Shown here one piece after another: positions 20,129 through 31,500 of a stretch of DNA of 64,000 nt. Under the pieces are notes generated by a model. That model searched no databases. It worked only from the letters and a program-made list of their open reading frames with translations, and had not been told where the DNA came from. This stretch comes from Cytidiella melzeri. Taxonomy: Eukaryota > Basidiomycota > Agaricomycetes > Polyporales > Irpicaceae. The stretch is taken from positions 62,001 to 126,000 of the forward strand of contig JABYQR010000073.1 of assembly GCA_022592445.1 (NCBI GenBank), in the 5' to 3' direction. Positions within the stretch are counted from its first letter, which is position 1; every line of letters starts with the position of its first letter. Made by a program: the position numbers and the translations under genes.

Positions 20129-23063
20129 TCAAGCACCAGTATCACTTTGCCGCCTCAGCAGCTCGTTCAACTTCCAGACAGCAATACCAGACCGCGAGGT
20201 TTCTGGTGAGTCAGGCTGCGCGGTACCCCCCGATCTCCAGTTGCCCAAAACGAGCGACCACCGTTTAGACTTGCCATCGCCCACGACATTCGGACGTGTG
20301 GTCACAGGAGTCGTGTGTATCGCCAAGGCGGGCAGGGAGAACCGCTTGCGTTTACGGACAGTGTCTTCACGCCAAGGTTCTAGCGGTAAAGCTGTAGTAA
20401 GGGTAGTGGATGGAGCGCTCGCTGGACCAGCGTTGGGTTGACTGACATCCTCTTCGCTTTCCGCCAAATCGTCAAGAGCATACGACGGGCGCTCCGTGTG
20501 TTCGCTGAGGCGGGTGATGGGTTGACTCCTATACGTGAGTCGATCAGGACTGCTGCCTTCGCTGAAGTCTTCCAAGAAATGAATGTAACTGCGCGGTCGG
20601 GAAGGAGTCTTAATGCGTAACGCAGAGACACGTACGCTGCTGGCGTCGTCGGCTGGAACTTGTTGCGGCGCTGGGGGTATGGATGCACTGCCGCTCTGTG
20701 AAAGAAGGTAGGGTGTCTCAAACCCGATAGCCATGAGTACTGAAGGAGAACTAGGCAATTGATGCTCTAGAAGTAGGGATGGCATAGAACGCAAACCCGA
20801 CAGCGTTAGACGTGACAATGTCTCGTGGGTGGTCGGTGGGGTAGGCAATGCATCAATAATGGGAAAGACAGTATCATAGCAAGCGCCGCAAGCGCGAGCA
20901 GGCTTAGACGAGTCCTTGTCATTCGACCGGGTTGGATCCACGACGAAAAATGTCTGCAGGTACGCTTAGCCTTCAAAGGACACGACAGAACGCACATCAT
21001 ACCTTTGTGGAACACTGAGCGCAAACACAACGCCCACAGAGCCTGCAATGGTGCCTGCGTCTTCTCCAGCCAAAAGTTCTGCCACAGCGCATGCAACTCT
21101 CCGTCCTGCCGTCCGGAATCCATACAGCAGGCACGAAGTGTTCTACTCTGCCTCTCTTCGGATTACTATCTCCCTCGTCGGGAGAGTAAGGAAGCGCTTG
21201 TAAAACGTGTCTTATATGATTTGTTGAGGCAGAAGCTGTCAAGGTAGAGTTGGGGTTCATAACGTGCAACGAGAGCAACAATGATTCTCTGGCATTGCGG
21301 ATTGCCGTACTCCACTCGTCCCGCTCTTCGACGCTGTCTGCAATTTACGCCCAGCATCAGTACACGCATGAACATCAAGGTAAACGTGATTTGCAAATTA
21401 CCCGCGTACAACGCAAAAGACAGCTGTGGACTGAGCAGCTCGAGACGACGTTGCTCACTCGCACCCCCTGCAGATCCCACGACCACGTCCAGGTCCACAA
21501 GATCGATATGGCCCTGATACACCCATCGCTCTTCTCCACCTCCACTCGACAGACGCTTGCTATTCTTCCTCGGGCCGGCAAGCTTTGACTTCAAGGCAGA
21601 CTCTCTCTTCTTGAAATCAACGAGACGTGGAAGATCCGCGTCACTTTTGCTGCGCGTGCGTACCAACGTTTTCGGCTGAGCAACCCCTTCGTGAAATCGT
21701 GAAACACCCTGAAGCGCTTCCCACTTGCTCGCAGCGTCGGTATGATCCTTGTCAACGCTGTTGATCCAAATGATACAGTCAGAGAACAGGAGGAATTCGC
21801 GCTCCTTCGGAACGGAGCCCAGGACCTGGAGAAGAGGGCCCCTCTTGAGGAATGTCCGACCTGGTACAATCAGCTGAAACGGCAGGTTGGCAGTGCTCCG
21901 CTGAATAGCGACAAGCTCGAGCGTCTGCGTATGTACATGCAATGACGCGTTCAGGGAGTCATTGACTACGTGCTCAAGATTTTGAGTTTAGTTTGTAAAT
22001 ATGGGTGAGATTGACTCACTCTTGGATATGAGGCCTTGCGCGTTGATAAGTGGTTGATATTCTGAGTCTTCTGGATCGGTATTGCTGATGAGGTCCTTGA
22101 GCAGCAGAAGGTATCGTGGGCATCTCTGAACGATGGTTAACATCCAATCGCGAAATTTGAGCTTGTGGCAGCAGGGATCTGCTTCTTGCGTAGCCATAAA
22201 GTTCGCGAAGGCAGTATGCTTGACGAGCAGTGTGTGGTAGGATGCGAGAGCATCTGAAAATGAGGTGACATATGGCGTATATAAAGATAAATAAGGGAAA
22301 TGAGATAGAAGTATGGAAGAAAGAGGTGGCGAGTCTTCGTTATTGTAGAATGTTGTTGACGATGAAGATGTTGGTGATGAAGTGTCCATAAGGGTGGATA
22401 GAGACGAGTAGAATGAACGATGAAGATTCCAAATGTCGATGAAATTGTGGAACACAGATGTAAGTTCGTTGCGATCGAGTAGTTGATTAGGTGTGTCCAA
22501 AGATGCAATGATAGGTGTGAGGAAATGCTGGGAAGGTGGTTCATGAGACAATGTGGAATCAAGGGGGCAATGGTACTTACTGAGTAAATGAGCTCTAGCC
22601 CCTCGACATAGGTGCGCTCCGTTTCGCAGAACTCGTTGATGATCTTTCGCCGCTTGCCATCCCTCTGCTCATCAATCGCGACAGACTTGACTTCCCGTCT
22701 GCGGCTATGTCTTCTGTTTGCTTCGACGGAAATGAGACGATGCCTTGGACCTTTCGGTGAGTTTTTTCCAAAGGGAGGGGCCGGAAGCATCGAGGTGTCC
22801 ACTGAGTCGAATGATGCCGTACTGACCACCGACAGCGGCCTGTGAGGCACGTTGCGCGCAGACGAAGGAAAAGATATGCGTCGAAAGGGAAGATGTTGTG
22901 GAAGAGGAGCCTGAGGACCTCCCTGACTCTCTACCGCAGAGCCAGAGGAGGGGAAGTCGACCATGGCACTCGGCTGTTCCATGACGGCTACACGCAGGAT
23001 GCGTCGATACTTCATGTCGCGAGGGATGTGGACTGCAGAGTGCTTACCTGAGTCCAATTCCAT
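20129..23063 (-). CDS. Rho-type guanine nucleotide exchange factor with DH, PH and FYVE domains
   Basis: Exons (minus): 23063-23048, 22987-22581, 22527-22020, 21965-21402, 21337-21003 and 20953-20129; 2655 nt in phase, 884 aa. A disordered, basic N-terminus precedes the DH (RhoGEF) domain, about residues 120-310. It starts with INEFCETERTYVEGLELIY and includes KLKFRDWMLTIVQRCPRYLLLLKDLI, the conserved helix that contacts the GTPase. The PH domain lies at about residues 320-510 (FLKRGPLLQVL, EREFLLFSDCIIW). The FYVE zinc finger, near residues 565-650, has a WIPD motif, CMRC, the basic RRRRHHCR patch, CVCAQC and CGAC, i.e. eight zinc ligands. By family, the protein would activate a Rho/Cdc42 GTPase at PI3P-bearing membranes, like metazoan FGD proteins. 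The tail is Ser/Thr/Pro-rich. The first exon is 16 nt. Confidence 0.88.
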
Positions 23064-23320
23064 GAGTGTTTAATATCCGTGCAGGGTCTTCATGAAGGGT
23101 CCCTCGGGTAACTGATCAAGGCAGGTCGCACTTCCCAAAGCGTCATATCCGCCCGGGACACTCGGCGCTACCACACCCGTGCAGTCCTTTCCAGGCAACT
23201 CCTGTGGTTATTGTTTATGTACGCAAACAATCTACTCTGCAATCGAAAAAAATAAAATCACAACAACGCAAGGTGTCCTTATAGCCACGAAAACCACTAA
23301 AATCAGTGGCTGCGCAGCAC

Positions 23321-24334
23321 TCAAAGCCTCGGCAACATACAAAGTTTGCGCCGTGACAAAAAACGTGGTAGCTGTCGAACACCTATCGAATGACCTACTC
23401 CGGGCCTCCCTAGAAATGCAATCTCAGCCTCTGTCAGAGTCGAAACAAGCCCACGAGGGACGTGAAGCAACTCAAGAGCGTGTATCTCTGCCCATGCGAA
23501 TGTAAGATACACTGGCAACCAAACGACTTGCTCGCCCTCGACACTCTTCGGCTCTAGACCTAGACCGAGCCTGTCCAAAACAGCGTCGTACCCGCCGCGG
23601 TCTTTGCGCTTGAGACACTTCAATCTTTGCTCTTTTGTGCACCAGCGTACGAAGGCTTCGACGGCTGCCAATGTTATGTTTGAACTTTGGGACGAGGTCC
23701 CAGACATTCCGTAACTGCATCATCGGGGTTGCAGCTACACGTCGTACGTGAGCTGAATGAACGGATACTATCCACGCCGATACACATGCCTTGTACATCT
23801 GGTCTGCCGGTGTCGTGTGGGTTCCTAGCATCCTCAGAGGACGCTTCCACGCGTCTCCGTCGGTTCTGGCGCGTTCGCATTTCGTTGTTCAACAATCCGC
23901 GCGAGCATGTTGGCTTTGTAGTGCTCTAGCGGTCCGTAGTAACCTTCTATTTCCTGCAGGTCGTTCGGCGTGATTTGTCTGTCCTCTATAGCTAGGTCCC
24001 ATTGAAGCACTAAGCGATGTGCTCCAACGCTCGTCTCCGGCAACGTCTCAAAGAGCATTTGCTCCTCGTCCTCGCCAATGCCGAAATCAGTGTATGTCCT
24101 CTCGTTCCTCTGGCTGAGCAGCTACGGCGCACTTCCTATTCCGACACCAGGATCTTCGCCAAGTTCAGATTTGTTTCCCAGTACGACGCGTGGTCGATTC
24201 AGACCAGCAGCCCTCTGTTTGGCAAGACGCTTCGCAAGGTTGGCCCGGTCGACCTCAGGGCTCTTCGCCCTAGCTCGCATGACTGCGGCGAAATGTATAG
24301 AAGCGAGTGAGAATTTGCTCGTAGATGCTGTCAT
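23321..24334 (-). CDS. unidentified multi-exon gene, possibly mitochondrial
   Basis: Coding-like segments on the minus strand: about 24334-24130 (starts MTASTSKFSLASIHFAAVMR, Arg/Ser-rich and presequence-like, then RANLAKRLAKQRAAGLNRPR), about 24060-23836 (MLFETLPETSVGAHRLVLQW, EGYYGPLEHYKANMLARIVE) and 23664-23321 (AVEAFVRWCTKEQRLKCLKR, VLDRLGLGLEPKSVEGEQVV). They lie in different frames separated by introns with plausible branch sites (CACTGAT). I could not fix the donor between the first two segments or the linking exon near 23700-23830, so the exact protein is unresolved. No family recognised. Confidence 0.45.
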
Positions 24335-24399
24335 GCCCGAGTCTATGATGGCAGGGGTAAGTAAGGAGCCATGCATTCTCTAGCCAAGTGAAACGTACA

Positions 24400-25057
24400 A
24401 TGTGCCAGCCATCTCGCACTCAACATCTCTACCCTTCGTCGACAGCCGCTTTATAGTTGTTTGCGTCGCTTCAGAAGAGCCTTGACTGAGACTGTTCAGG
24501 TCGTTCACTGTGGTTTTTTTAGCAAACACCAGGCGGAGATCTATGTATCTGAGTTACTTGGGGACAAACAGCCCCTTTGTTCCTCAACAACGGGAGCCTA
24601 TATGCCTCTTGCTCCTTTTCTCAGAGTCAGGCTAGGATGCGTTGTGATTTCAACTTTTATTATTGCGGGATGTCAATCTTTTTTGTATCATTACCTACCA
24701 CTGACTTTGGATAGTACTGCCAGAGTAGCTTGTGGCCTGAGTCCTCGATGCGACTACGTTGAGTACTTGGCAGGGAGCTGACTCGGTCAATTGAGAGTAG
24801 ACTTTGAAGAGGTTATGTAGCCCAATGATCAGACAAGAGATTCTTAGGCACGCCAGGTCGAACGTCCGTCTACTCTGGAGTCTGCCTTGGCAAGTGTCAG
24901 ATACAATGTTCAGGCGGGAGTGAAAATGGTGGTACGATTCAGAGGGCGAGGATCAATTTAAAATAGACATATTGCAGTTAAATTCAGTGTGGGTTGCTCA
25001 ACCTTGATCAATCATATCATTGAGTGCCCTTGCTGTTTTCCGATAATGTCTGTCGCC
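24400..25057. other. intergenic region
   Basis: AT-rich, with only short chance ORFs. It marks the change from gene-dense sequence to the transposon island. Nothing recognised. Confidence 0.45.
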
Positions 25058-25543
25058 CTAAGCGAAGTGTACTACTTTTTTTGGTTCTCTACCAGTAGTA
25101 CTAGTACTAGTAGCTGGGGCACCAGCTTCCCCTTCTACTTCTTTAGCTCCATTAGCTTCTACAATGGGGGCCTTGGCGTCTGCCTTAGCGTCTGCCTTAG
25201 CGGCTGCATCAGCGGCCTCACGAGCTTCCCTTGCCTTTTGTTTCTTTAGCTCCCTGAGCATCATCGCCTGTACTGCAGCTTCTGAATCCGCTGCTTTTTC
25301 CATTTCCTTTAGTTCTGCTAGTTTTGCAATCACCCTTTGCCGACTGCTCCGGCGTTTATTCTGATACAAGGCATGCAGACTGTGAGAGTTGTCTGTGCTC
25401 CGTCTCTCCAAGTTGTTGGGTTTGCCGGCTTGAATGCCGTATGGAGTGGCAGACACAGTCACTGTATAGACAGTGCTGGCAACAATGGTGGCAAGAAAAA
25501 AAAGGGAGGTAGAGAATTGCATGATGCTGTGTTTGGAGGGCAA
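25058..25543 (-). CDS. secreted Ala/Lys-rich small protein
   Basis: A single ORF of 161 codons; the likelier start is the eighth codon (at 25522), which gives a cleaner signal peptide, MQFSTSLFFLATIVASTVYT, cut near VSA. The mature part has a possible Kex2-like site after NNLERR, a basic segment (YQNKRRSSRQR) and a long charged, Ala-rich helix (EAVQ...ELKKQKAREAREAADAAAK, with the imperfect repeat AKADAKADAKA). It ends in a Thr/Ser-rich stretch (ATSTSTTGREPKKVVHFA). It has no cysteines after the signal peptide and no known family. A TATA box about 300 bp upstream and a GTAAGT site at about 25768 suggest a 5'-UTR intron. It could be a secreted effector-like or cell-wall protein. Confidence 0.6.
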   Translation of the reverse strand: MPSKHSIMQFSTSLFFLATIVASTVYTVTVSATPYGIQAGKPNNLERRSTDNSHSLHALYQNKRRSSRQRVIAKLAELKEMEKAADSEAAVQAMMLRELKKQKAREAREAADAAAKADAKADAKAPIVEANGAKEVEGEAGAPATSTSTTGREPKKVVHFA

Positions 25544-25547
25544 TTTT

Positions 25548-25735
25548 GAAAGGGTACAGTAAGACTGCTAACTGTCAGAACAATATCAGTACACTGAACC
25601 AAGGCAAGCACAACACAAACAATGATGTCCTTACTGATTGGTGCTGGACTGAGATGTGTCAAAGAGGAATTTGAAAAGGGTCTGATGAGACAGCTAGCTG
25701 GAAGAGCAATCTCAGTACTGTGTTCAGGCAAGTTG
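25548..25735. repeat. degenerate tandem duplication upstream of the secreted-protein gene
   Basis: Two diverged copies about 120 bp apart (around 25548 and 25668) share TTTGAAAAGGGT, a CTAACTG/CTAGCTG core, AGAACAATATCAGTAC-like and CAAGGCAAG-like segments. They lie in the presumed 5' UTR or intron. Confidence 0.4.
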
Positions 25736-25842
25736 CTAAGGTACAGGACAGGCAGCAAGGTACTTACCGGCCAGCGCTGATACAAGCAAAAGGTTGTGGA
25801 GTAATGGAGGGTTGCTGAGGTTTGAGAATGGTGGCAAGAGCC

Positions 25843-25850
25843 TTTATATA
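25843..25850 (-). promoter_or_regulatory. TATA box of the secreted-protein gene
   Basis: TATATAAA on the minus strand about 300 bp upstream of the ATG. Distance implies a long or spliced leader. Confidence 0.45.
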
Positions 25851-25960
25851 TCTGGTGGTTCATGTGCAGTGTTTATGAGACAAATATGATGGACACAGCC
25901 ATGGCACAGAAGAGAAAGATTTACATGCTGCACGACATTTAGGGGCTGGAGCTATTTTGA

Positions 25961-26120
25961 GTTAGCTCCAGCACTGACAAATTTGAGTGGCAGTACCTTA
26001 AGGATGAAACATGTTTGAAAATGATGCTAGAGATATTTTAGGTTAGCTCCAGTACTGACAAATTTGACCATCAGTACCTTGATGATGTAACATGTTTGAG
26101 AATGATACAAATCATAGATG
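25961..26120. repeat. 81-bp tandem duplication
   Basis: Two units starting at 25961 and 26042. Both read GTTAGCTCCAG(C/T)ACTGAC, AAATTTGA, CAGTACCTT, AACATGTTTGA and AATGAT in the same order, with scattered substitutions. They directly precede the satellite-like array. Confidence 0.75.
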
Positions 26121-26159
26121 TCTCCTGGACAAGTCTCCCTTCCACCCCTATCAACTGAC

Positions 26160-27668
26160 ATTGGCAGCATTGCAACCACTGTATGGTGGCAGTTGCACAG
26201 AAACTTACTTCTTAGGTTTCATGAATAAAATGGTTGCCATCAAACAACTGAGTCAGATTCAGTGAGTGCTAGGACTTCTACCCAGCTTCAGGTAAAGGGA
26301 AGGTTTCTGAATTGAACAATGTTTCCTTCTCTAACACATTGTCTCCTGCACAACACAAACAAGCTGCAAATTGTCTCCTGCCCAACACAAACAAGCTGTG
26401 AAAGGGATGAAACAAATGCAAAAATCAGAAGGCTTCACATGCACAGCTTGATGCAACAGTTTCAACCCTCAAAACAACCCTAACGAAAAGCATAGCTACA
26501 GGTTGTGTTTGCACCATAATGGTTGCCATCAAAAACCTGAGTCAGATTGGCTCTAAAACTTCCACCCAGCCTCATATCAGGGGGCTCTGATGAGGGTCTC
26601 AATATCAGACAATATTCCCTGGAGCCAATCATCTACTGGCAAAAGGGATGGCACAAATGCAGACATCAGAGGGTCTCATGTACAGCTTGATGCAACAGCT
26701 TCAACCCTAAAAAACAACTTTGAAACTCAGCATAGCTACAGATTGTGGCTGGATCATAATGGTTGCCACCAAAACTCTGAGTCAGATTGGGTGTAAGACT
26801 TTTACCCAGCCTCAGGTCAGAGCTCTGATGTTCAGACAATATTCCCTGGAGCCAATCATCTGATGCAACAGTTTTGTCCCAGAAAAACAGCTCTGAAAAC
26901 AGCATACTATGCTTCAGGTACTGTTCATAAATGCCTGATTTTACAAACACTGCTTCTTTCGACTCTTGTGCACCTCCAATAAATCTGAGTATATTGCATG
27001 TAATTGAGGACTCCTAAAGTGGGTTTTTGTTGTCAAATAAGTATTTTATTTGTGAGACATGGAGTTGCTGAAGACAATGCAGTGAGTTTCTGGGCTCTCC
27101 TTGAACTGATGGGAAGAGATTCTGGCTGATGCACCAGATATATCTCAAAGGCTTGGTAAAGCAAAGTGACCAATTTCACATGTAAACCTGTTCTAGCAGC
27201 CTGATTACTGAAAGTACATGTGCATAGTGGCTTTCACGAACAATGTAAAGTCATGCATGACTTTGCACCAAGCACAGTTCGAACTCTGCCAAGACACATA
27301 TTGCAGCCTTGTTGAAATTGTTGATGGTAGTACTACATATGGTAAGTCTTGTTGGAGTGATAATCTGCTGCCTTGTGCCAGTGTGACTAACCATGACATT
27401 TTCACAAACACTCCATGACTTTTATGCCCTTTTCTAGCATCCTGCCGTAGCCCTCTCTTCCTCTCTGAACTGTTTGAAGAGGTTACAATGTATTGAACAG
27501 ATGCACAGGTATACATCCATGTACTTTTCACTTAGTCTGATTGAGAATTCTTAGCACAACAGGCTGAGTGCCAAAGTTTCACAAGCAGTACCTAAAGCAT
27601 AGTAGCTACAGATTGTGCCTGCAATGTGATGGTTTCCATGCAAAAAATAAGTCAGATTGGGAAGCTCT
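26160..27668. repeat. satellite-like dispersed/tandem repeat, left block
   Basis: A degenerate unit recurs with the order GGTTGCCATCAAAA, GAGTCAGATTGG, ACTTCTACCCAGCCTCA, GGGCTCTGATG, TTCAGACAATATTCCCTGGA, GGGATG, CAGACATCAGA, TACAGCTTGATG, GTTTCAACCCTAAAAA, GCATAGCTACAG. Anchors at about 26232, 26518 and 26758 give spacings of 286 and 240 bp; a further copy at 27630 is cut by the Gypsy insertion at 27669. About 27000-27560 inside this block does not match the unit and holds nothing I recognise. Confidence 0.75.
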
Positions 27669-28427
27669 TGACGCGGAGACGGGGGTTCGACGCGGCAGAC
27701 AGGGACACGGAGTGGATGACGACGAAGTGGTGGTGGTAGGCGTGAAGCACAATACTCTCACCAGCTATAAATCTTATGCAGATGTCTAGCCCAGTAAAGA
27801 CCAAGTTAGTATTGTTACTACCAGCTATGTAGTACAAGAGGGAGTTGCTTACCTAGCCCAGTAAAGACCAAGAGGTCGAGATGGGGGGCTAGGAGCGTAC
27901 ATGCAGCAGTATATATAGACTTCAGGGACCTGCGCACAGACCATGTTGAGGGCAGGCTTTGCAAGAAGCCGTGTGAACGAAGAACAAAAGAACTACTTAA
28001 AAGAGAACAATAGCTATTGTCTAGTCCTTGCCAAGAACTCTACCCGTGAGAGAATCTATCTAAAAGGAGACCAACTATTGTATTCCATTCCCACACCTGT
28101 GAGAACATCCTTCCATAAAGAGAACAATAGGGAAAGAACAATAAGGAGCCCATGTGGATGGTATCTATGACGTCAAACCCTAGCTATGGGCTGAGCCATG
28201 TGTCTGTAGCCATGTGGTCTTACTTAAGCTAAGTCACATGCTAGTGTGACGTAGTAGCAAGTAATGTGACCGTGTGGAGCATCTAAGCCACGTGATACGG
28301 GCGCTTAATAGACGTGCAAAGGAGTTTATGCATGAAAAGGTTGCAACTGAGCTGCAGCCCGGAGTTTTACAGATAAAAACAAGAGGTAAATTGCGAAAAT
28401 TAAGGGCTAGTCAGGCCATCCATGACA
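27669..28427 (-). repeat. Gypsy A 3' LTR
   Basis: 759 bp, TG...CA ends in element orientation. Contains TATATATA (27910-27917) followed 28 bp later by ATCTCGACCT (27882-27873 on the minus strand), the presumed transcript start. Confidence 0.92.
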
Positions 28428-28430
28428 TTA

Positions 28431-28440
28431 CCCCCCTCCT
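28431..28440 (-). other. polypurine tract of Gypsy A
   Basis: AGGAGGGGGG on the minus strand, three bases before the 3' LTR: the expected plus-strand primer. Confidence 0.75.
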
Positions 28441-28592
28441 AAAATCGAGCGTCCTCGCGAAGCATCATTGTGCTGTGGTGATAGAGGTCTTCTACCCGTC
28501 TACAGGGATTCAGCAGAATTGCCCCGATTGTCTAGTCAGAAGGATGCTAGGAAGTTTCTCCCCTTCTGGTGTCGTTGACTCGACGTTACCCG

Positions 28593-31500
28593 TCAGTGTG
28601 ATGTTCTTGAGATATCCAGACCGATGTGTTTGCCTTCATCCCAGCTAAGATCGTATGTAGATGGATAGATCGTGCGAAGGAAAGCGGGGTCGGTCTGGGT
28701 ATTGAATTCCCGAAAGTGCGAGCGGAGATCCGCGAAGAGTGAAGCTTTGATGACCCGGGGTGCTCCGGGGTTTTCTTTGTAGAAGTCGTCAATTGCTTCT
28801 TGACTATTCTCGAGGTTTTCTACTGGTTCCCAGCTATTGTGTCCGTCTGAATACCCTTCCCATTTGACAAGGAATTGCAATTTCTTCCAGCGTCCGTGTA
28901 GCCTGCTGTCTAGCACCTTTTCGACGACGTACTGTTCTTCTCCTTCTATGACAATAGGATCAGGAGGTGGAAGTACGTCTTTGCCATTGTCGTGCCAGGG
29001 ACTTAGACGGTTGATGTGGAAGACGGGGTGAAGCCGGAGATAGCTGGGTAGCTCGAGTTTGTAGTCAAGATCACCGATGCGTTCGATGACTTTGTACGGG
29101 CCGAGTTGTCGAGGACCGAGTTTAGGGGTAGCCTGGTGGATCTGGACGTTCTTAGCGTTCAGCCAGACCATGTCCCCTACTTGGAAGACGCGTGGAGAGC
29201 GCTTCTCAGACTCATAGAGTTGCTTCATCTTTTCTTTGCTTAGACGAAGAGCTGCTTCGGTCTCTTTGCGTACTCGAGCCATATTGTCAAGGCGCTCATC
29301 GAGTGATGGGATATTGCTTCGCTTGCCGACTGGTATAGTGAAGTCGGGGCGATATCCGTAGATGACGTCAAACGGTGTTTGTGAATTACCCGCATGTACT
29401 CGCGAGTTGAGTGCAAACTCAGCCGCCGGCAGGTGATCGACCCAGTCGTCTTGTCGTTGCTGACAGAATAGACGCAGGTACTGTTCGATATCCTGGTTTT
29501 TGCGTTCGACTTTGCCATTTCCTTGCGGATGATAGGCAGTCGTAAAACCAGTCTCTATGCCTAAGCGGTGATAGAGCGCACGCATGAAGCGCGCTGCAAA
29601 CTGGGGTCCTCGGTCAGAGAACACCTTCTTGGGAATGCCGTGAAGTCGGAATACTTCTTTGTAGTGTAGACCGGCAATCCCCTCAGCGTTAACCCTAGTG
29701 GTAGTAGGGATGATGTGCGTTTGATCGGAGTAGTGGTCAACGTAGACCGCGATCGAATTGAATCCCTTAGAGGGTGGCAGCTGAGTGATGAGATCTACAC
29801 CGATGTGTTCCCAAGGTCCGGCCGGAGTTTCCTGAGGCTGTAGTACTGCTTTAGGATGTGGAGCTGATTTGTAACGCTGACAGCGATCACAGCCTAGTAC
29901 GTAAGTCTCTACAAAGGCATTCATCTTCGGCCACCAATAGTGTCGTGAGACTAGCTCTATGGTGCCGTGTTTGCCCGGATGACCAGCCGCGGGTGTGTCA
30001 TGGCAAGATTTGACAATTTCGTAACGGAGCTCTTTGTTGTTAGGGATGTAGAGTTTTCCCTTGTAATAGATGAGTCCGTTACTCTCTTCCCATTCGAGTA
30101 AACCGCCGACAAGTTTGCGAGGACCCTTCTTGCGAAGGGTAGCGAGAGCTTGTGCGACTTCTGCTTCTTGCTCCGTGCATTCTCGGATCTTTGATTCGAG
30201 TGGAGAAGCAGCGGCGAGCGCACTGGTAGCGAGGATCCGGAAGTGTTCCGGTTTCAGTACCACCTGATCCTTGTTGTCTTCTTCGTCCGTGACAGCGTGA
30301 GAGTGAAGACGAGAGAGAGGATCAGCGTGTATCATGGTACTACCGGGCTTGTGTACCAACACGAAGTCGAAGTCAGCCAAGAGTAATGACCAACGTGCTT
30401 GACGTCGAGTGAGGTGTTGCGCAGTCTTCCAGTACTGCAAGTTTGCGTGATCTGTCCAGATCTCAAACGGTTCCTTGAGCCCCTCAAGGTAATGGCGCCA
30501 ATCTTTGAGAGCCTCGGTGATTGCTAACATCTCCCGATCAAAGATTTCGTAGTTACGCTCTGCTTCAGTCATAGAGGCGGACCGGTAGGCGATAGGGTGG
30601 TAGAATCCATCTTCCTTTGATTTCTGGGAGATGATTCCACCGGTCGCATAGCCCGAGGCATCGACTTCTAGACGTGTAGGGAGTTCAGGGTCCCAGACTG
30701 CCAAGATAGGCTTAGTGGTAAAGGCCTTCTTTAGCAACGTGAAGGCAGTCTCTTGTGCTGGACCCCAGACGAACGGTACGTCCTTCTTAGTCAGGTCGTG
30801 TAGAGGCCGTGCGTGCTTTGAGAAGTCTTGAATGAAGCGGCGGTAGAAGTTGGCAAACCCGATGAATCCTCTGACTTCTTTGAGGTTCTTGGGTGTGGGC
30901 CACGTAGAAACTGCTTGGACTTTGACAGGGTCCATAGCTACTTCGCCAGCGCGAATGATCAACCCGAGGTATTCGATCTCAGATTTCTCAAACTCGCACT
31001 TTTCCGGACGAAGATACAGATCGTGCTGCTGAAGCCGCTCAAGGACTTCATGAACAACCTTGCGGTGCTCTGTCAGGTCGTTACTCCAGATCAAAATGTC
31101 ATCTAGATAGACAGCCACCTTGCCCTCGGCCACGAGGTCGGCGAAGATGTTGTCCATCAGAGCTTGGAAGGTAGCGGGTGAGTTCGTGAGGCCGAAGAAC
31201 ATGACTTTAGGTTCGAAAAGTCCTCGGTTGGTAACGAAAGCCGCTTTGTATTCATCTCCTTCTTTGATGCGGACATTGTGATATCCCCAACGAACATCGA
31301 ACTTGGTGAAGATCTTTGCACCCTTGAGCTTGTTGATAATGTCGGTAGCAAGCGGTAATGGGTAACGATTCTTTACAGTGATGTCGTTGAGTTTGCGGTA
31401 GTCCTGAATAAGTCGGAGTTTGTTGTCCTTCTTTTTGATGAAAAAGACCGGAGAAGCCATTGGAGACTTAGAAGGCGTGATGTAACCTTTCGCTAGGTTC

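Noticed and set aside
25961..27660. Regular short repeats considered as a CRISPR array
   Set aside because: Units are degenerate, 80-290 bp, with no constant short repeat and unique spacer alternation; the genome is eukaryotic.
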